Of a stretch of DNA of 64,000 nt, positions 35,299 to 44,945 are shown one piece after another; within the stretch, counting starts at the first letter, position 1; the number at the start of each line of letters is the position of its first letter. Position numbers and translations under genes: made by a program. Origin of the DNA: Paraburkholderia ginsengiterrae (GTDB lineage Bacteria; Pseudomonadota; Gammaproteobacteria; Burkholderiales; Burkholderiaceae). The notes beneath the pieces are model-generated. The model had not been told where the DNA came from. It made no database searches and saw only the letters and a list, made by a program, of their open reading frames with translations. The DNA is taken from NCBI RefSeq assembly GCF_001645125.1, contig NZ_LXKA01000055.1, positions 1 through 64,000 of the forward strand, given 5' to 3'.

Positions 35299-35817
35299 TC
35301 AGACGTCGCGGCTGCGCTGCGGGTTCGTGGAGAGCGTGCGCTGGGTGCGATGGAAGATGCGCGGCGGCACGTTCGGCGAGTCTTCGGCGAGCCGGTCGAG
35401 TTCGTCGCGGATCGCGGTGAGATAGTGGCCGTCGCGCGCATCGGCGTCGCCGGAGTAGATTGCTTCGAGTCTGCGGCGCACGGCGCCGTAGCGCGCGCCG
35501 GCAGCGCGGTGCTTCTCCGCGCGCTCGGCGTAGCGCAGAAACGTCTGCAGCGCGGCGGACACAGTGGCCGTCACGCTCACGAGTCCGACCGCGATCCGCA
35601 GTTGCGGCGAGACCGCGGCCGAATTCAGCGAGGCAAACACCGCCGTTCCCACGAAGGCGGTCAGCGCGGTCACCAGCCAGCCGACCTGGCGGTCGCGCGC
35701 CGAGAGCAGGTCGGCCATGTCGTAGTGGCTCATCTGGGATTCGCGCGCGCGGCGGATCCATTTCAGCAGTAGCTCGTTTTCGTCAACCGGGGGCGCGTAG
35801 GCCGGCAGATTCTTCAT
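35299..35817 (-). CDS. SLATT-domain two-helix membrane protein
   Basis: A 172-residue protein. The N-terminal amphipathic part LLLKWIRRARESQMSHYDMA leads to two membrane helices (VGWLVTALTAFVGTAVFASL and LRIAVGLVSVTATVSAALQT), followed by FLRYAERAEKHRAAGARYGA and a charged helical tail. The F-L-x(3)-E-R-A-E-K-H-R-x-A-A-x-x-Y pattern is the hallmark of SLATT (DUF4231) proteins, predicted pore-forming effectors associated with SLOG and SMODS nucleotide systems. Here no nucleotidyltransferase or SLOG gene is adjacent, so it stands alone. ATG at MKNLPAYAPP chosen; the frame extends 21 codons further upstream. Ribosome-binding site weak. Confidence 0.75.
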   Translation of the reverse strand: MKNLPAYAPPVDENELLLKWIRRARESQMSHYDMADLLSARDRQVGWLVTALTAFVGTAVFASLNSAAVSPQLRIAVGLVSVTATVSAALQTFLRYAERAEKHRAAGARYGAVRRRLEAIYSGDADARDGHYLTAIRDELDRLAEDSPNVPPRIFHRTQRTLSTNPQRSRDV

Positions 35818-35918
35818 GTCGCTCGTCAGGGCTGTTGGGTGGCGCAAGCTTGGCGCATGCGTCTGACGATACTGTGCCACATGAAGACGGCGCGCCGCGC
35901 GCCGCCATAGCGTTGGCG

Positions 35919-37178
35919 CTACTGCACCGGCGCCGCTTGCCGTGCCACGCCGAAGCGCTCGTCATGCGCCTTGCCGTTCAGATAGAAGCCGCCGATCGCG
36001 GCCTCGCGGATGATGGCCGGATTATGCGATGCGAGCACGCGCGCGTTGCGCCAGTAGCGGTCGAAGCGGCGCGTCTCGCTGGTGGCCGTGGCGCCGCCCA
36101 CCTCGAACAGCAGGGTGGCCGCCTGCAGCGTCTGCTCGATGGCGATCTGCTGAGCCTGGAAGGTCTGGATATCGAGGTGAATATAAGTCTGCTCGCCGGT
36201 GCGGCCCGCCTGCCGCGCCACCGTCACGTCTTCGAGCGCCTGTGCAAGTGACGCGCTGACGCTCTGCGTCGAGTAAGCGAGGCTCGCCAGACGGCCTATC
36301 ACGCGCTGCACCAGCGGGTTGTCGCGCGGACTCGATTCACCCGGCATGCCGAAGGTGCGGGTTTTGGCTTGCGTGAAGGCGACCGCATCGCGCAGCGCCG
36401 CGCGGCTGATGCCCGCGAGATTCGCCACATGCAAAGCCTGGTAATACGCGGTGAGCAGGCTGTTGCGGCGCGGCTCGGACGCGTCATACCGGCGGTAGAG
36501 ATTCTCTTGCGAGACCGGCACGTGCGTGAAGCGCGTGGTGCCGCTGCCGGTGAGGCGTTGCCCGAAACCATCCCAGTCGTCGATGCGTTCGAGCCCCGGC
36601 GCGTCGGTTTTGACCAGCACGCGCACGTCGCTCACGCCGTCGTGCGCGGTGACGTCGACCCAATCCGCGTAGAGCGTGCCGGTGGTGTAGTACTTCTCGC
36701 CGTCGAGATGCCACGCATCGCCGGTTTGCGTGAGACGCACGCTGTTGCCGGTGATCTCGGTGCGCTCGGACACCGCGCCGCCGATAATCGCCCCTTGCGC
36801 GATCCGCGTGAGCCAGCGCTCGCGCAGCGCTTCATCGTCCTGTTCGAGCAGCGATTCGATAAAGGCGCCATGCACGCGCAGAATTTGCGGCAGATTCGAA
36901 TCCGCTTCGCCGAGACGGGTCACGAGCGCGAAGAACTCCGTGAGCGAGATGCCTTCGCCGCCATACTGTTTGGGCACGCGCAGTCTGGTGTAGCCCGCTT
37001 CACGGAGCCACTCCACCGGTGCGTAAGCGAGTTCGCGATCCTGCTCGCGCTTGACCGCGCCTTCGGCAATGCGGGCGAAGACCGGCGCGAAGCGGCGGGT
37101 CAGCGGGTCGTCGCCGAAAAGTTGCGCGGCGTCGGCGACGGTGTGAGCCGGGTTCGTGGGCGATTCAACTGCGGACAT
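35919..37178 (-). CDS. acyl-CoA dehydrogenase-like flavoprotein (SfnB/DszC family)
   Basis: A 419-residue acyl-CoA dehydrogenase-fold protein. Signature pieces are REAGYTRLRVPKQYGGEGIS, GAIIGGAVSERTEITGNSVR, TGDAWHLDGEKYYTTGTLYA and SGTTRFTHVPVSQENL, with a C-terminal helical bundle IAIEQTLQAATLLFEVGGAT. It lacks the acyl-CoA dehydrogenase catalytic Glu context and is closest in pattern to SfnB/DszC-type flavin-dependent monooxygenases used for organosulfur compounds. The start is the second Met (MSAVESPTNP). It is a single gene, same strand as mreB. Sulfur role is by family only. Confidence 0.8.
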   Translation of the reverse strand: MSAVESPTNPAHTVADAAQLFGDDPLTRRFAPVFARIAEGAVKREQDRELAYAPVEWLREAGYTRLRVPKQYGGEGISLTEFFALVTRLGEADSNLPQILRVHGAFIESLLEQDDEALRERWLTRIAQGAIIGGAVSERTEITGNSVRLTQTGDAWHLDGEKYYTTGTLYADWVDVTAHDGVSDVRVLVKTDAPGLERIDDWDGFGQRLTGSGTTRFTHVPVSQENLYRRYDASEPRRNSLLTAYYQALHVANLAGISRAALRDAVAFTQAKTRTFGMPGESSPRDNPLVQRVIGRLASLAYSTQSVSASLAQALEDVTVARQAGRTGEQTYIHLDIQTFQAQQIAIEQTLQAATLLFEVGGATATSETRRFDRYWRNARVLASHNPAIIREAAIGGFYLNGKAHDERFGVARQAAPVQ

Positions 37179-37342
37179 GGGTTCTCCGAAAATAGAGCGC
37201 GCGGGGCGCAATCAGAGAACGGTACGGGAGGAGGCAAGCCGCGAGCAACGAAGTATTTGGCCGATTCTTAGCAGCCGGCGTGCAATGGATGGGAATGGGC
37301 GGGAACGGGCAAGGCAGCGCGAGTGCCTTGCCCGTTCCAGGC

Positions 37343-38512
<1,170 letters not shown>

Positions 38513-38672
38513 TCAGCCGCGAGACTGACGCCGCAACGGCGAATCCGGCGCCACGCCGACGCACAGCGTACGCCGCCGCACACAGCGCAATGCCGGCTCG
38601 GCGCATGCTTTTATCATCCGTTTCTGTCCGCGCCGGCGGCGTCCTGCTCGAAGACACGCAAGCGGACACGGC

Positions 38673-39872
38673 ATGATGCGAGGCAACATGGACGGGACAA
38701 CCCAGTCTGCGCGGCGCTACGAGGTGATCAGCGGCGAAGCTGAATTTCGCGCCTTGCAGTCCGAATGGGATGCGCTGTGGTCGCAGGCTCACGGTTACGC
38801 CTATCAGTCATTCGGCTTTTGCTGGCTGGCATGGAAGTACGTGTCGAAGCCGCATGGGCGCAAGCTCAAGTGCATCGTCTGCCGCGACGACGGCAAGCTG
38901 GTGCTGGTCTGGCCGCTCGCCACCATCAGGCGCCTGCTGTGGCGCTGTCTCGTGCCGCTCGGACCCGAGGGCGGCGACCTGACGAGCGTGCTCGTCGAGG
39001 ACAACGAATTAACCGGGGAACTCGTGGCCGGCGCGTGGGACGTCGCGCGCAAGCGTTGCGGCGCCGATTTCATTCACCTGTCCTACGTGCGCGAGGGGCT
39101 CGAACTGTGGTCGCTGGTGTCGCGCGAGCGCAGGGTGCTGGTTGCCGAGCCGTACACCGTGTCCGCCGCGACATTGCGCGGGCAGGGCAGCTGGGACGAC
39201 TATTGCCGGACGCTCGGCACCTTGTTTGGCAAGCGGCCCGGCGGCTTCGCGAAGAAGTTGTCCAAGGAAGGCACGGTTGCCGTGCGCATGCTCGATCCGG
39301 CCGAAGAAAGCGAAACGGCGGCCATTATCGAATGGATGCTCAAATGCAAGCGCGTCTGGAGCGAGCGAACCGGCAAGTGGAGCGAGTGGCTCGATTCGCC
39401 CGAGTTCGAGCGCTTCCTCGGCAAACTGATCTATTCCAGCGAGGTGCCGTCGATCGCGCGCCTGATCGTGGTCACGCTCGACGAAACGCCGGTATCCGCG
39501 ATTGTCGTGACCTTGGGGAATCCGTGTGCCAGCGCGGTCATTGCCGGCTTCGATCCGCACTACGGTAAATGCTGCCCGGGACTGATCACGATCGAGCAAT
39601 GCGTCAAGTGGGCCTTCGAGAGCGGCTACGACCTCGATTTCGGCGTGGGCAACGAGGACTTCAAGATTTACTGGTCTCGCGGTCAGACCAGCACCGCGTG
39701 GACCGTGCGCACCATCAATACGCACTGGGGCCTGCTGGCGGCGCATGCGCGCAATGCGGTGCGGGGTCTCATCGCGCACGCAAAGACGCCGTGGCGGCCC
39801 GGCGCTGCGGCGCCGCACGCAGATGAGCCAGGCTCGTCTCACGCGCCGGCCATGCCGTCCCACAGAGCGTAA
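38673..39872 (+). CDS. GNAT-family acyltransferase (BcsL/CelD type)
   Basis: A 399-residue protein of the GNAT/FemAB-like acetyltransferase group used for exopolysaccharide or cellulose modification. YEVISGEAEFRALQSEWDAL opens the first domain; the second contains IARLIVVTLDETPVSAIVVT and SAVIAGFDPHYGKCCPGLIT, then W-A-F-E-S-G-Y-D-L-D-F-G-V-G-N-E-D-F-K-I-Y-W typical of the acetyl-CoA site. No cellulose synthase genes are nearby. It is divergent from mreB, 286 bp away. Two adjacent Met codons at 38673 are possible starts. Substrate unknown. Confidence 0.82.
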   Translation: MMRGNMDGTTQSARRYEVISGEAEFRALQSEWDALWSQAHGYAYQSFGFCWLAWKYVSKPHGRKLKCIVCRDDGKLVLVWPLATIRRLLWRCLVPLGPEGGDLTSVLVEDNELTGELVAGAWDVARKRCGADFIHLSYVREGLELWSLVSRERRVLVAEPYTVSAATLRGQGSWDDYCRTLGTLFGKRPGGFAKKLSKEGTVAVRMLDPAEESETAAIIEWMLKCKRVWSERTGKWSEWLDSPEFERFLGKLIYSSEVPSIARLIVVTLDETPVSAIVVTLGNPCASAVIAGFDPHYGKCCPGLITIEQCVKWAFESGYDLDFGVGNEDFKIYWSRGQTSTAWTVRTINTHWGLLAAHARNAVRGLIAHAKTPWRPGAAAPHADEPGSSHAPAMPSHRA

Positions 39873-39976
39873 CGACGCAGCCGACGCAGCCGGCTTGACA
39901 CCCAGAACATCCGCGGCACAGGTGGCGCGCTGCGCCAGCCGCTTTCCTTACGGGATCGTTACCATCCGCCGGCGTG

Positions 39977-40002
39977 CTTGACGGTATCATTTCACCGTCA
40001 AG
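39977..40002. promoter_or_regulatory. inverted repeat in the leader of the metal-type response regulator
   Basis: Perfect 9-bp arms CTTGACGGT and ACCGTCAAG surround an 8-base loop, ending 17 bp before the response-regulator ATG. It may be an operator for autoregulation or an mRNA hairpin near the ribosome-binding site (GGAG in between). The TTGACG sequence within it could also be a -35 box. Confidence 0.5.
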
Positions 40003-40019
40003 AAACGGCGGAGCAATCG

Positions 40020-40697
40020 ATGCGTATCCTGGTGATCGAGGACGAGCTGAAAACAGCGGCGTACCTGAAGAAAGGTCTGGAAGAATCCGGCTACGCGGTC
40101 GACGTGGCGAATGACGGCCCGCAAGGGCTGATCCTCGCCCAGGAAGAAGACTACGACGTGATCGTGCTCGACGTGATGCTGCCCGGCATGGACGGCTGGA
40201 CGATCGTCAAAACGTTGCGCAGCACGCGCACCACGCCGGTGCTGTTCCTGACCGCACGCGACGACGTCGACGACCGCGTGCGCGGCCTCGAGCTCGGCGC
40301 GGACGACTATCTCGTCAAACCCTTTGCCTTCGTCGAATTGCTGGCGCGCGTGCGCACGCTCGCGCGCCGCGGCCCGCCGCGCGAAAGCGAACTGATCAAG
40401 GTAGGCGATCTGGAGATGGACGTGAATCGCCGCCGCGTGAAGCGGGGCGGCACGCGCATCGATCTCACGCCGCGTGAATTTTCGCTGCTGCAACTGCTGG
40501 CGCGCCGTCAGGGCGAAGTGCTGAGCCGCACGCAGATCGCCTCGTATGTGTGGGATATGAATTTCGACAGCGACACCAACGTGGTCGAAGTCGCAATCCG
40601 CCGGTTGCGCACCAAGATCGACGATAACTTCGACGTGAAGCTGATCCACACCGTGCGCGGCGTGGGCTACGTGCTCGAACTGAAGGACGCGGCTTGA
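40020..40697 (+). CDS. OmpR-family response regulator (heavy-metal CusR/IrlR type)
   Basis: A 225-residue response regulator. The receiver has [20 protein letters not shown], phosphoacceptor [20 protein letters not shown], switch Thr FLTARDD and LVKPFAF. The C-terminal winged helix reads [20 protein letters not shown] then V-L-S-R-T-Q-I-A and [26 protein letters not shown]. These match the CusR/CopR/IrlR group. The ATG (MRILVIED) is chosen over a longer frame. Its stop overlaps the kinase start (TGATG), giving tight coupling. The likely target is the RND operon in the convergent position. Confidence 0.93.
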   Translation: MRILVIEDELKTAAYLKKGLEESGYAVDVANDGPQGLILAQEEDYDVIVLDVMLPGMDGWTIVKTLRSTRTTPVLFLTARDDVDDRVRGLELGADDYLVKPFAFVELLARVRTLARRGPPRESELIKVGDLEMDVNRRRVKRGGTRIDLTPREFSLLQLLARRQGEVLSRTQIASYVWDMNFDSDTNVVEVAIRRLRTKIDDNFDVKLIHTVRGVGYVLELKDAA

Positions 40698-42169
40698 TGC
40701 GCGGCCGCTCGCTCGCCGCGGCGCTCGCGCTGGCGTTCGGCGCGACTACCCTGGCGGTTTTCGTGCTCGTCGGCAGCTTCCTGTACCTCGCGCTCGAGAA
40801 GCAGATCAAGGCGCAGGACGATCTCGACATCGTGCTCGCCGCGCGCCACGCCCGGCGCCTCGCGGAAGAACTGGAGTCGCCTCTGGGCATTCGCGAGCAT
40901 GATGAGCGTTTGAGCAGCATCGTGCTCGGCAACGCAGCCATGTCGATGGAAGTGTTCGATCCCAGCGGCAACCGCGCGCTCGAACACAATATCGCGGCGT
41001 CGTTCGCGATGCCCGCTACGGCCAGCGGCGCGGCGACCTTCACCACCACGTTTGCGGCATTGCCGCAGCTCAAGCGCGTGGCCGCAGCCGACCGTATTAC
41101 CGAAGCCGACATCGGCGAATGGACCGGCCGCAATGGTGCGCCGATTCGCGGCATTCTCACGGACGCGCGCCTCGGCAACGGCGAAACGGCCAGCGTGCTG
41201 GTGGCGCGCAACATGAGCGACCGCTGGCGGCTGCTGGACCAGTACCGCGACAAACTCCATATCGCGGGCGTGTCCGGCGTGCTGCTGTCCATGCTGCTCG
41301 GCTACCTGCTGATCCGCGCCGCGCTGCGCCCGGTACGGGACATCGCGGCAAGCGCGAGCCTCGTGACCGTGAACCGCCTCAACACGCGCATTGCGGTGGC
41401 GCGCGTGCCGCAAGAGCTCGAGGCGCTGGTGGAGTCGCTGAACGCGATGCTCGCGCGGGTCGAGCGCGGCTTTCAGAACCTGTCGCGCTTCACCGCCGAT
41501 CTGGCGCACGACATGCGCACGCCGCTTAGCAATATGCGCGGCGCCGCCGAAGTGGCGCTCGCGCGGCCGCGCTCCGTCGACGAATACGAGTCGTTGCTCG
41601 CCTCGAATGTGGAGGAATGCGACCGGCTGTCGAGAATGATCGAAAACGTGCTGTTTCTCGCGCGCGCCGAGCATCCGCAGTTCGTCAAGCACATGCGCGA
41701 GTTCGACGCAGGTCAGGAGTTGCACCATATCGCCGACTACTTCGAAGGAATCGCGGACGAAGCCGGTGTGCGCCTACGTGTCAGCGGCACGGCGAGCGTG
41801 ACGGCGGATCTCGAACTGTTCCGCCGGGCGGTGAGCAATCTGCTGGCCAATGCGATTCGCTATACGCCACAGGGTGGGGAGATTGTGCTGGACGCGAGCG
41901 CCACGGTCGACCAGGTGCGCGTGAGCGTGGAGAACCCGGGGCAGCCGATCCCCGCCGAACATCTCGAGCGCATTTTCGACCGCTTCTACCGGGTCGATCC
42001 GTCACGCAGTGCGCTGCCGTCATCGGGCCTGTCGCAAGGCTCGACGGGATCGACGGGGCTCGGGCTTGCCATCGTGCGATCGATCATGGAGCTGCATGGC
42101 GGCTCGGTGCAGGCACAGAGCGACGCGAAGAGTACGCGCTTCGTGCTGACGTTCCGGCGCGGCGGGTGA
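40697..42169 (+). CDS. heavy-metal sensor histidine kinase (CusS/IrlS type)
   Basis: A 490-residue membrane kinase. TM1 spans about residues 9-30 and TM2 about 190-210 (SGVLLSMLLGYLLIRAALRP), enclosing a ~160-residue periplasmic domain, then a HAMP segment. The HisKA box FTADLAHDMRTPLSNMRGAA gives the phospho-His, followed by N-L-L-A-N-A-I-R-Y-T and GSTGLGLAIVRSIMELHGGS. It matches the heavy-metal sensor kinase family (CusS, IrlS, CzcS). Start at ATG overlapping the regulator's TGA; a TTG one codon upstream is ignored. The periplasmic ligand is not obvious. Convergent with the RND operon. Confidence 0.93.
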   Translation: MRGRSLAAALALAFGATTLAVFVLVGSFLYLALEKQIKAQDDLDIVLAARHARRLAEELESPLGIREHDERLSSIVLGNAAMSMEVFDPSGNRALEHNIAASFAMPATASGAATFTTTFAALPQLKRVAAADRITEADIGEWTGRNGAPIRGILTDARLGNGETASVLVARNMSDRWRLLDQYRDKLHIAGVSGVLLSMLLGYLLIRAALRPVRDIAASASLVTVNRLNTRIAVARVPQELEALVESLNAMLARVERGFQNLSRFTADLAHDMRTPLSNMRGAAEVALARPRSVDEYESLLASNVEECDRLSRMIENVLFLARAEHPQFVKHMREFDAGQELHHIADYFEGIADEAGVRLRVSGTASVTADLELFRRAVSNLLANAIRYTPQGGEIVLDASATVDQVRVSVENPGQPIPAEHLERIFDRFYRVDPSRSALPSSGLSQGSTGSTGLGLAIVRSIMELHGGSVQAQSDAKSTRFVLTFRRGG

Positions 42170-42181
42170 CGCCTGCCGCGC
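42157..42181. terminator. GC-rich hairpin at the sensor-kinase stop codon
   Basis: A 10-bp stem (GCGCGGCGGG with CCTGCCGCGC, one G-U pair) and 5-base loop overlap the TGA. It lies between convergent genes, but no T-run follows, so Rho-independent function is uncertain. Confidence 0.4.
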
Positions 42182-42220
42182 ACACGGCCAGTGTGCCTCC
42201 GGTTGTGCCGAGGGGGGTAA

Positions 42221-43651
42221 CTACGCACCCCACGTTCCGCCCAGCGCCTTGACCAGCAACACACTTGACTCCAGTTGCCGCGCGGCGATCTGATCCGCGG
42301 TGCGCTCATTCGTCAACGCAATCGTCTGCGCGGTCACCACGTCGAGATAGCTCACGGCGCCCGCGTTGAAGCGATTCGTCGTGAGCTTCAACGACAGATC
42401 GGCGGCGGTGGTGGCGCGCTGCTGGCTGGCGGCTTCATCGGAGAGCGCGTGCAGCGCGGAGAGATTGTCCTCGACCTGCTGGAACGCCACCAGCACCGAT
42501 TGACGATAGTCGGCCACCGCGCCGTCGTATTGCGCCGTTGCGCCGTGCAGGGTCGCTTTGCGCTGACCGCCGTCGAACAAGGTGCCGGCCAGTTGCGAGC
42601 CGAGCGACCAGAAGAGACTGGGCGCCGTCAGCCAAGGCGCAAAAAATGTGCTTTCCAGCCCGGCGCTCGCCGACAGCACCAGATTCGGATAGAACGCCGC
42701 GTGCGCCACGCCGATACGGGCATTGGCCGACGCCACGCGCCGTTCGGCGGCGGCGATATCGGGGCGGCGTTCCAGCAGTTGCGACGGTACGCCAACCGGA
42801 ATGATCGGCGCCGCGACAGCCGAGCCGTTCGGCGGCAGCGTGAAAGTCGACGCCGGTTCGCCGATCAGCGTGGCGATCGCGTGCTCCATTTGCGAGCGTG
42901 TCACGTCGATGTCGGTATCCTGCGTGCGCGTCGCTTCGAGTTGCGCCGTGGCCTGGGCGACGGCGGAAGCGTCGATGGCACCGTTCTTTAGCTGCTGCTG
43001 CAACAGGTTCAACGCCGCAGCGTAGGCCTTCACGCTGTCGTCGAGCAGCTTCTTCTGCGTGTCGAGCGAGCGCAGCGAGAAATAGTCGATGGCAAGATCG
43101 GCGCTCATCGAGAGGCGCACGCCTTCGAGGTCCGCCTCGCTCGCCTGGGCGTCGGCTTTCGCGCCGGCCACGCTGTCGCGGATCCGGCCGAAGAGATCCG
43201 GCTCCCAGCTCGCCGCCACGCCGGCGGAATAATCCGGCACGGTCTGGCCCGCGAGCGATTTTCCTTCGACATTCTGCGAAAGCCGCGTGCGGTCCACCCC
43301 GACGCCGGCGGTCACCGTCGGGACGAAGCCGGCGTGCTGATAGTCCACCATCGAACGCGCCTGCTGAACCTGTGCGACCGCCTTGAGCACGGTTTGATTC
43401 GACACGTCGATGCGCGCTTCGAGCTGGTTCAGAACAGGGTCGCCGAAGATCGTCCACCATGGGCCGCGCGGCGCCGCATCGGCCGGTGCGGCCTGGGTCC
43501 AGCCGGCCGCCGTGCCTGCGTACTGCGCGGGGATCTCGGCGCTTGGACGCTGATAGGGCGGCAGGGTCGTGCACGCGCTGAGCAGCGTGCCGATAATCGC
43601 GGCGGCGAGCGTGCGGCGCACCATCGGCCGTGAAAAAGACAGGGAAAACAT
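42221..43651 (-). CDS. RND efflux outer-membrane lipoprotein (OprM/NodT family)
   Basis: A 476-residue TolC-like outer-membrane factor. A lipoprotein signal (MVRRTLAAAIIGTLLSACTT, Cys in L-S-A-C) is followed by LPPYQRPSAEIPAQYAG and two homologous TolC repeats (LEARIDVSNQTVLKAVAQVQ, and R-P-D-I-A-A-A-E-R-R-V-A-S-A-N-A-R-I-G-V-A-H-A-A-F-Y-P in the second half). It forms the outer-membrane exit duct for the RND pump. It is the last gene of the three-gene operon, 15 bp after the adaptor stop. Confidence 0.93.
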   Translation of the reverse strand: MFSLSFSRPMVRRTLAAAIIGTLLSACTTLPPYQRPSAEIPAQYAGTAAGWTQAAPADAAPRGPWWTIFGDPVLNQLEARIDVSNQTVLKAVAQVQQARSMVDYQHAGFVPTVTAGVGVDRTRLSQNVEGKSLAGQTVPDYSAGVAASWEPDLFGRIRDSVAGAKADAQASEADLEGVRLSMSADLAIDYFSLRSLDTQKKLLDDSVKAYAAALNLLQQQLKNGAIDASAVAQATAQLEATRTQDTDIDVTRSQMEHAIATLIGEPASTFTLPPNGSAVAAPIIPVGVPSQLLERRPDIAAAERRVASANARIGVAHAAFYPNLVLSASAGLESTFFAPWLTAPSLFWSLGSQLAGTLFDGGQRKATLHGATAQYDGAVADYRQSVLVAFQQVEDNLSALHALSDEAASQQRATTAADLSLKLTTNRFNAGAVSYLDVVTAQTIALTNERTADQIAARQLESSVLLVKALGGTWGA

Positions 43652-43666
43652 CGCCGGATCCTCCTT

Positions 43667-44926
43667 TTAACGGCGCACTTGGCTGTGCGTGGCGGGCGCG
43701 ATCTGCACCATCTGACCGGAGCTCAGCGAATCGCCGGGGTTGTCGATCACGCGGTCGGTGGCGGCGAGGCCCGTGGTGATCTCCACGTGCGTGCCGAAAT
43801 CGCGCCCGATATGCACGGTCTTCAACTGCGCGCGGCCCTGGCTGTCGACTACGGCGACCGTCACACCGTCCGGCCGGAACAGCAGGGCGCTGACGGGCAG
43901 ATCGAGCGCTGGCGTGGCCGATTGCAACTGCAGATGCACCTGCACGTAAGCACCGGGCAGCAGCGCGTGATCCTTGTTGTCGACATCCACCTCGACGCGC
44001 AGCGTACGGCTAGACGGATCGATCGAGCCGGTGCTGCGCGCGACCTTCGCGGCGATATGGCGGCCCGGATACTGTTGCGCCGTGAGATACACCTGGGTGT
44101 CCGGCGTGACGTACGGCGCCTCGTTCTGCGGCACGTCGACAAAGACCCGCAGCTCGGCGGTCTGCTGGATGTGGAACAGCTCGCCCGTCATGCCCGCGGT
44201 GCCCGGCGTGCCGCCCGCCGTGACCAGCGCACCGACGTCGACGTTGCGCGCGGTGATCACGCCGTCGAACGGCGCGGTGATCTTCTCGTACGAGACCAGT
44301 TCTGCGAGACGCGCGACATTGGCCTGCGCCGATGCGAGCATCGCGCGGCGCGCCTCCATGTCGCTGACTTTGGTGTCGGCGTCCTGCTGCGCGACGGACT
44401 GCGTTTTCAGCATCGCCTGCCAGCGGTCCGAGGTGGTCTTCGCGTAGTCGAAGTTGGCTTGCGCGGTGGCTTCGTCGGCGCGGGCCTGGCGCAGTTGCGC
44501 GTCGAGGTCCGGCGCCTCGATCGTCGCGAGGGTCTGGCCGCTCTTGACCTCGGTGCCAATGTCGGTGTTCCAGTGCGCCAGATAGCCGCTCGTGCGCGCG
44601 TAGATCGAGGCATCCGCGAATGGCGTGACGGCGCCGGGCAGCAGCAGTTCGTTGGAGGTCGGCGCGGCGCGCGGCGTGACGACTGACACGCTGACCATGC
44701 TTTGCGCCTGCGTTTGCTGAGTCAGTGCGGCGCTGGCATGCAGACGCGGCACGATGCCGACGATCAGCAACGCCGCGGCGAGTCCGGCCAGCGCGAACGG
44801 CCAGAGCCGGCGGCGCGGTGCCTGGGTGCCGGGCTCGGTACCGGGTTGAGCACTGGATTGCGTGGTGGATCCGGCCGCCTCGGCGGTCCGCTCGTCCAGC
44901 TCCGGCGGAAGTGATGAATCGTTCAT
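43667..44926 (-). CDS. RND efflux periplasmic adaptor (MFP)
   Basis: A 419-residue membrane-fusion protein. A single N-terminal membrane anchor (WPFALAGLAAALLIVGIVPR) follows a hydrophilic 45-residue leader. The lipoyl halves are V-T-P-F-A-D-A-S-I-Y-A-R-T-S-G-Y and VSYEKITAPFDGVITARNVD, with a coiled-coil hairpin QARADEATAQANFDYAKTTS between. The beta-barrel domain follows (L-R-V-F-V-D-V-P-Q-N-E-A-P). It links the inner-membrane pump and outer-membrane factor. ATG at MNDSSLPPEL is chosen. It starts 19 bp after the permease gene. Confidence 0.92.
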   Translation of the reverse strand: MNDSSLPPELDERTAEAAGSTTQSSAQPGTEPGTQAPRRRLWPFALAGLAAALLIVGIVPRLHASAALTQQTQAQSMVSVSVVTPRAAPTSNELLLPGAVTPFADASIYARTSGYLAHWNTDIGTEVKSGQTLATIEAPDLDAQLRQARADEATAQANFDYAKTTSDRWQAMLKTQSVAQQDADTKVSDMEARRAMLASAQANVARLAELVSYEKITAPFDGVITARNVDVGALVTAGGTPGTAGMTGELFHIQQTAELRVFVDVPQNEAPYVTPDTQVYLTAQQYPGRHIAAKVARSTGSIDPSSRTLRVEVDVDNKDHALLPGAYVQVHLQLQSATPALDLPVSALLFRPDGVTVAVVDSQGRAQLKTVHIGRDFGTHVEITTGLAATDRVIDNPGDSLSSGQMVQIAPATHSQVRR

Positions 44927-44945
44927 GGACAGGGTCTCGTCGTAA

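Noticed and set aside
35299-35817. SLATT protein as part of a CBASS-like defence operon
   Set aside because: No nucleotidyltransferase, SLOG, E1/E2 or sensor gene is adjacent; kept only as an orphan effector observation.
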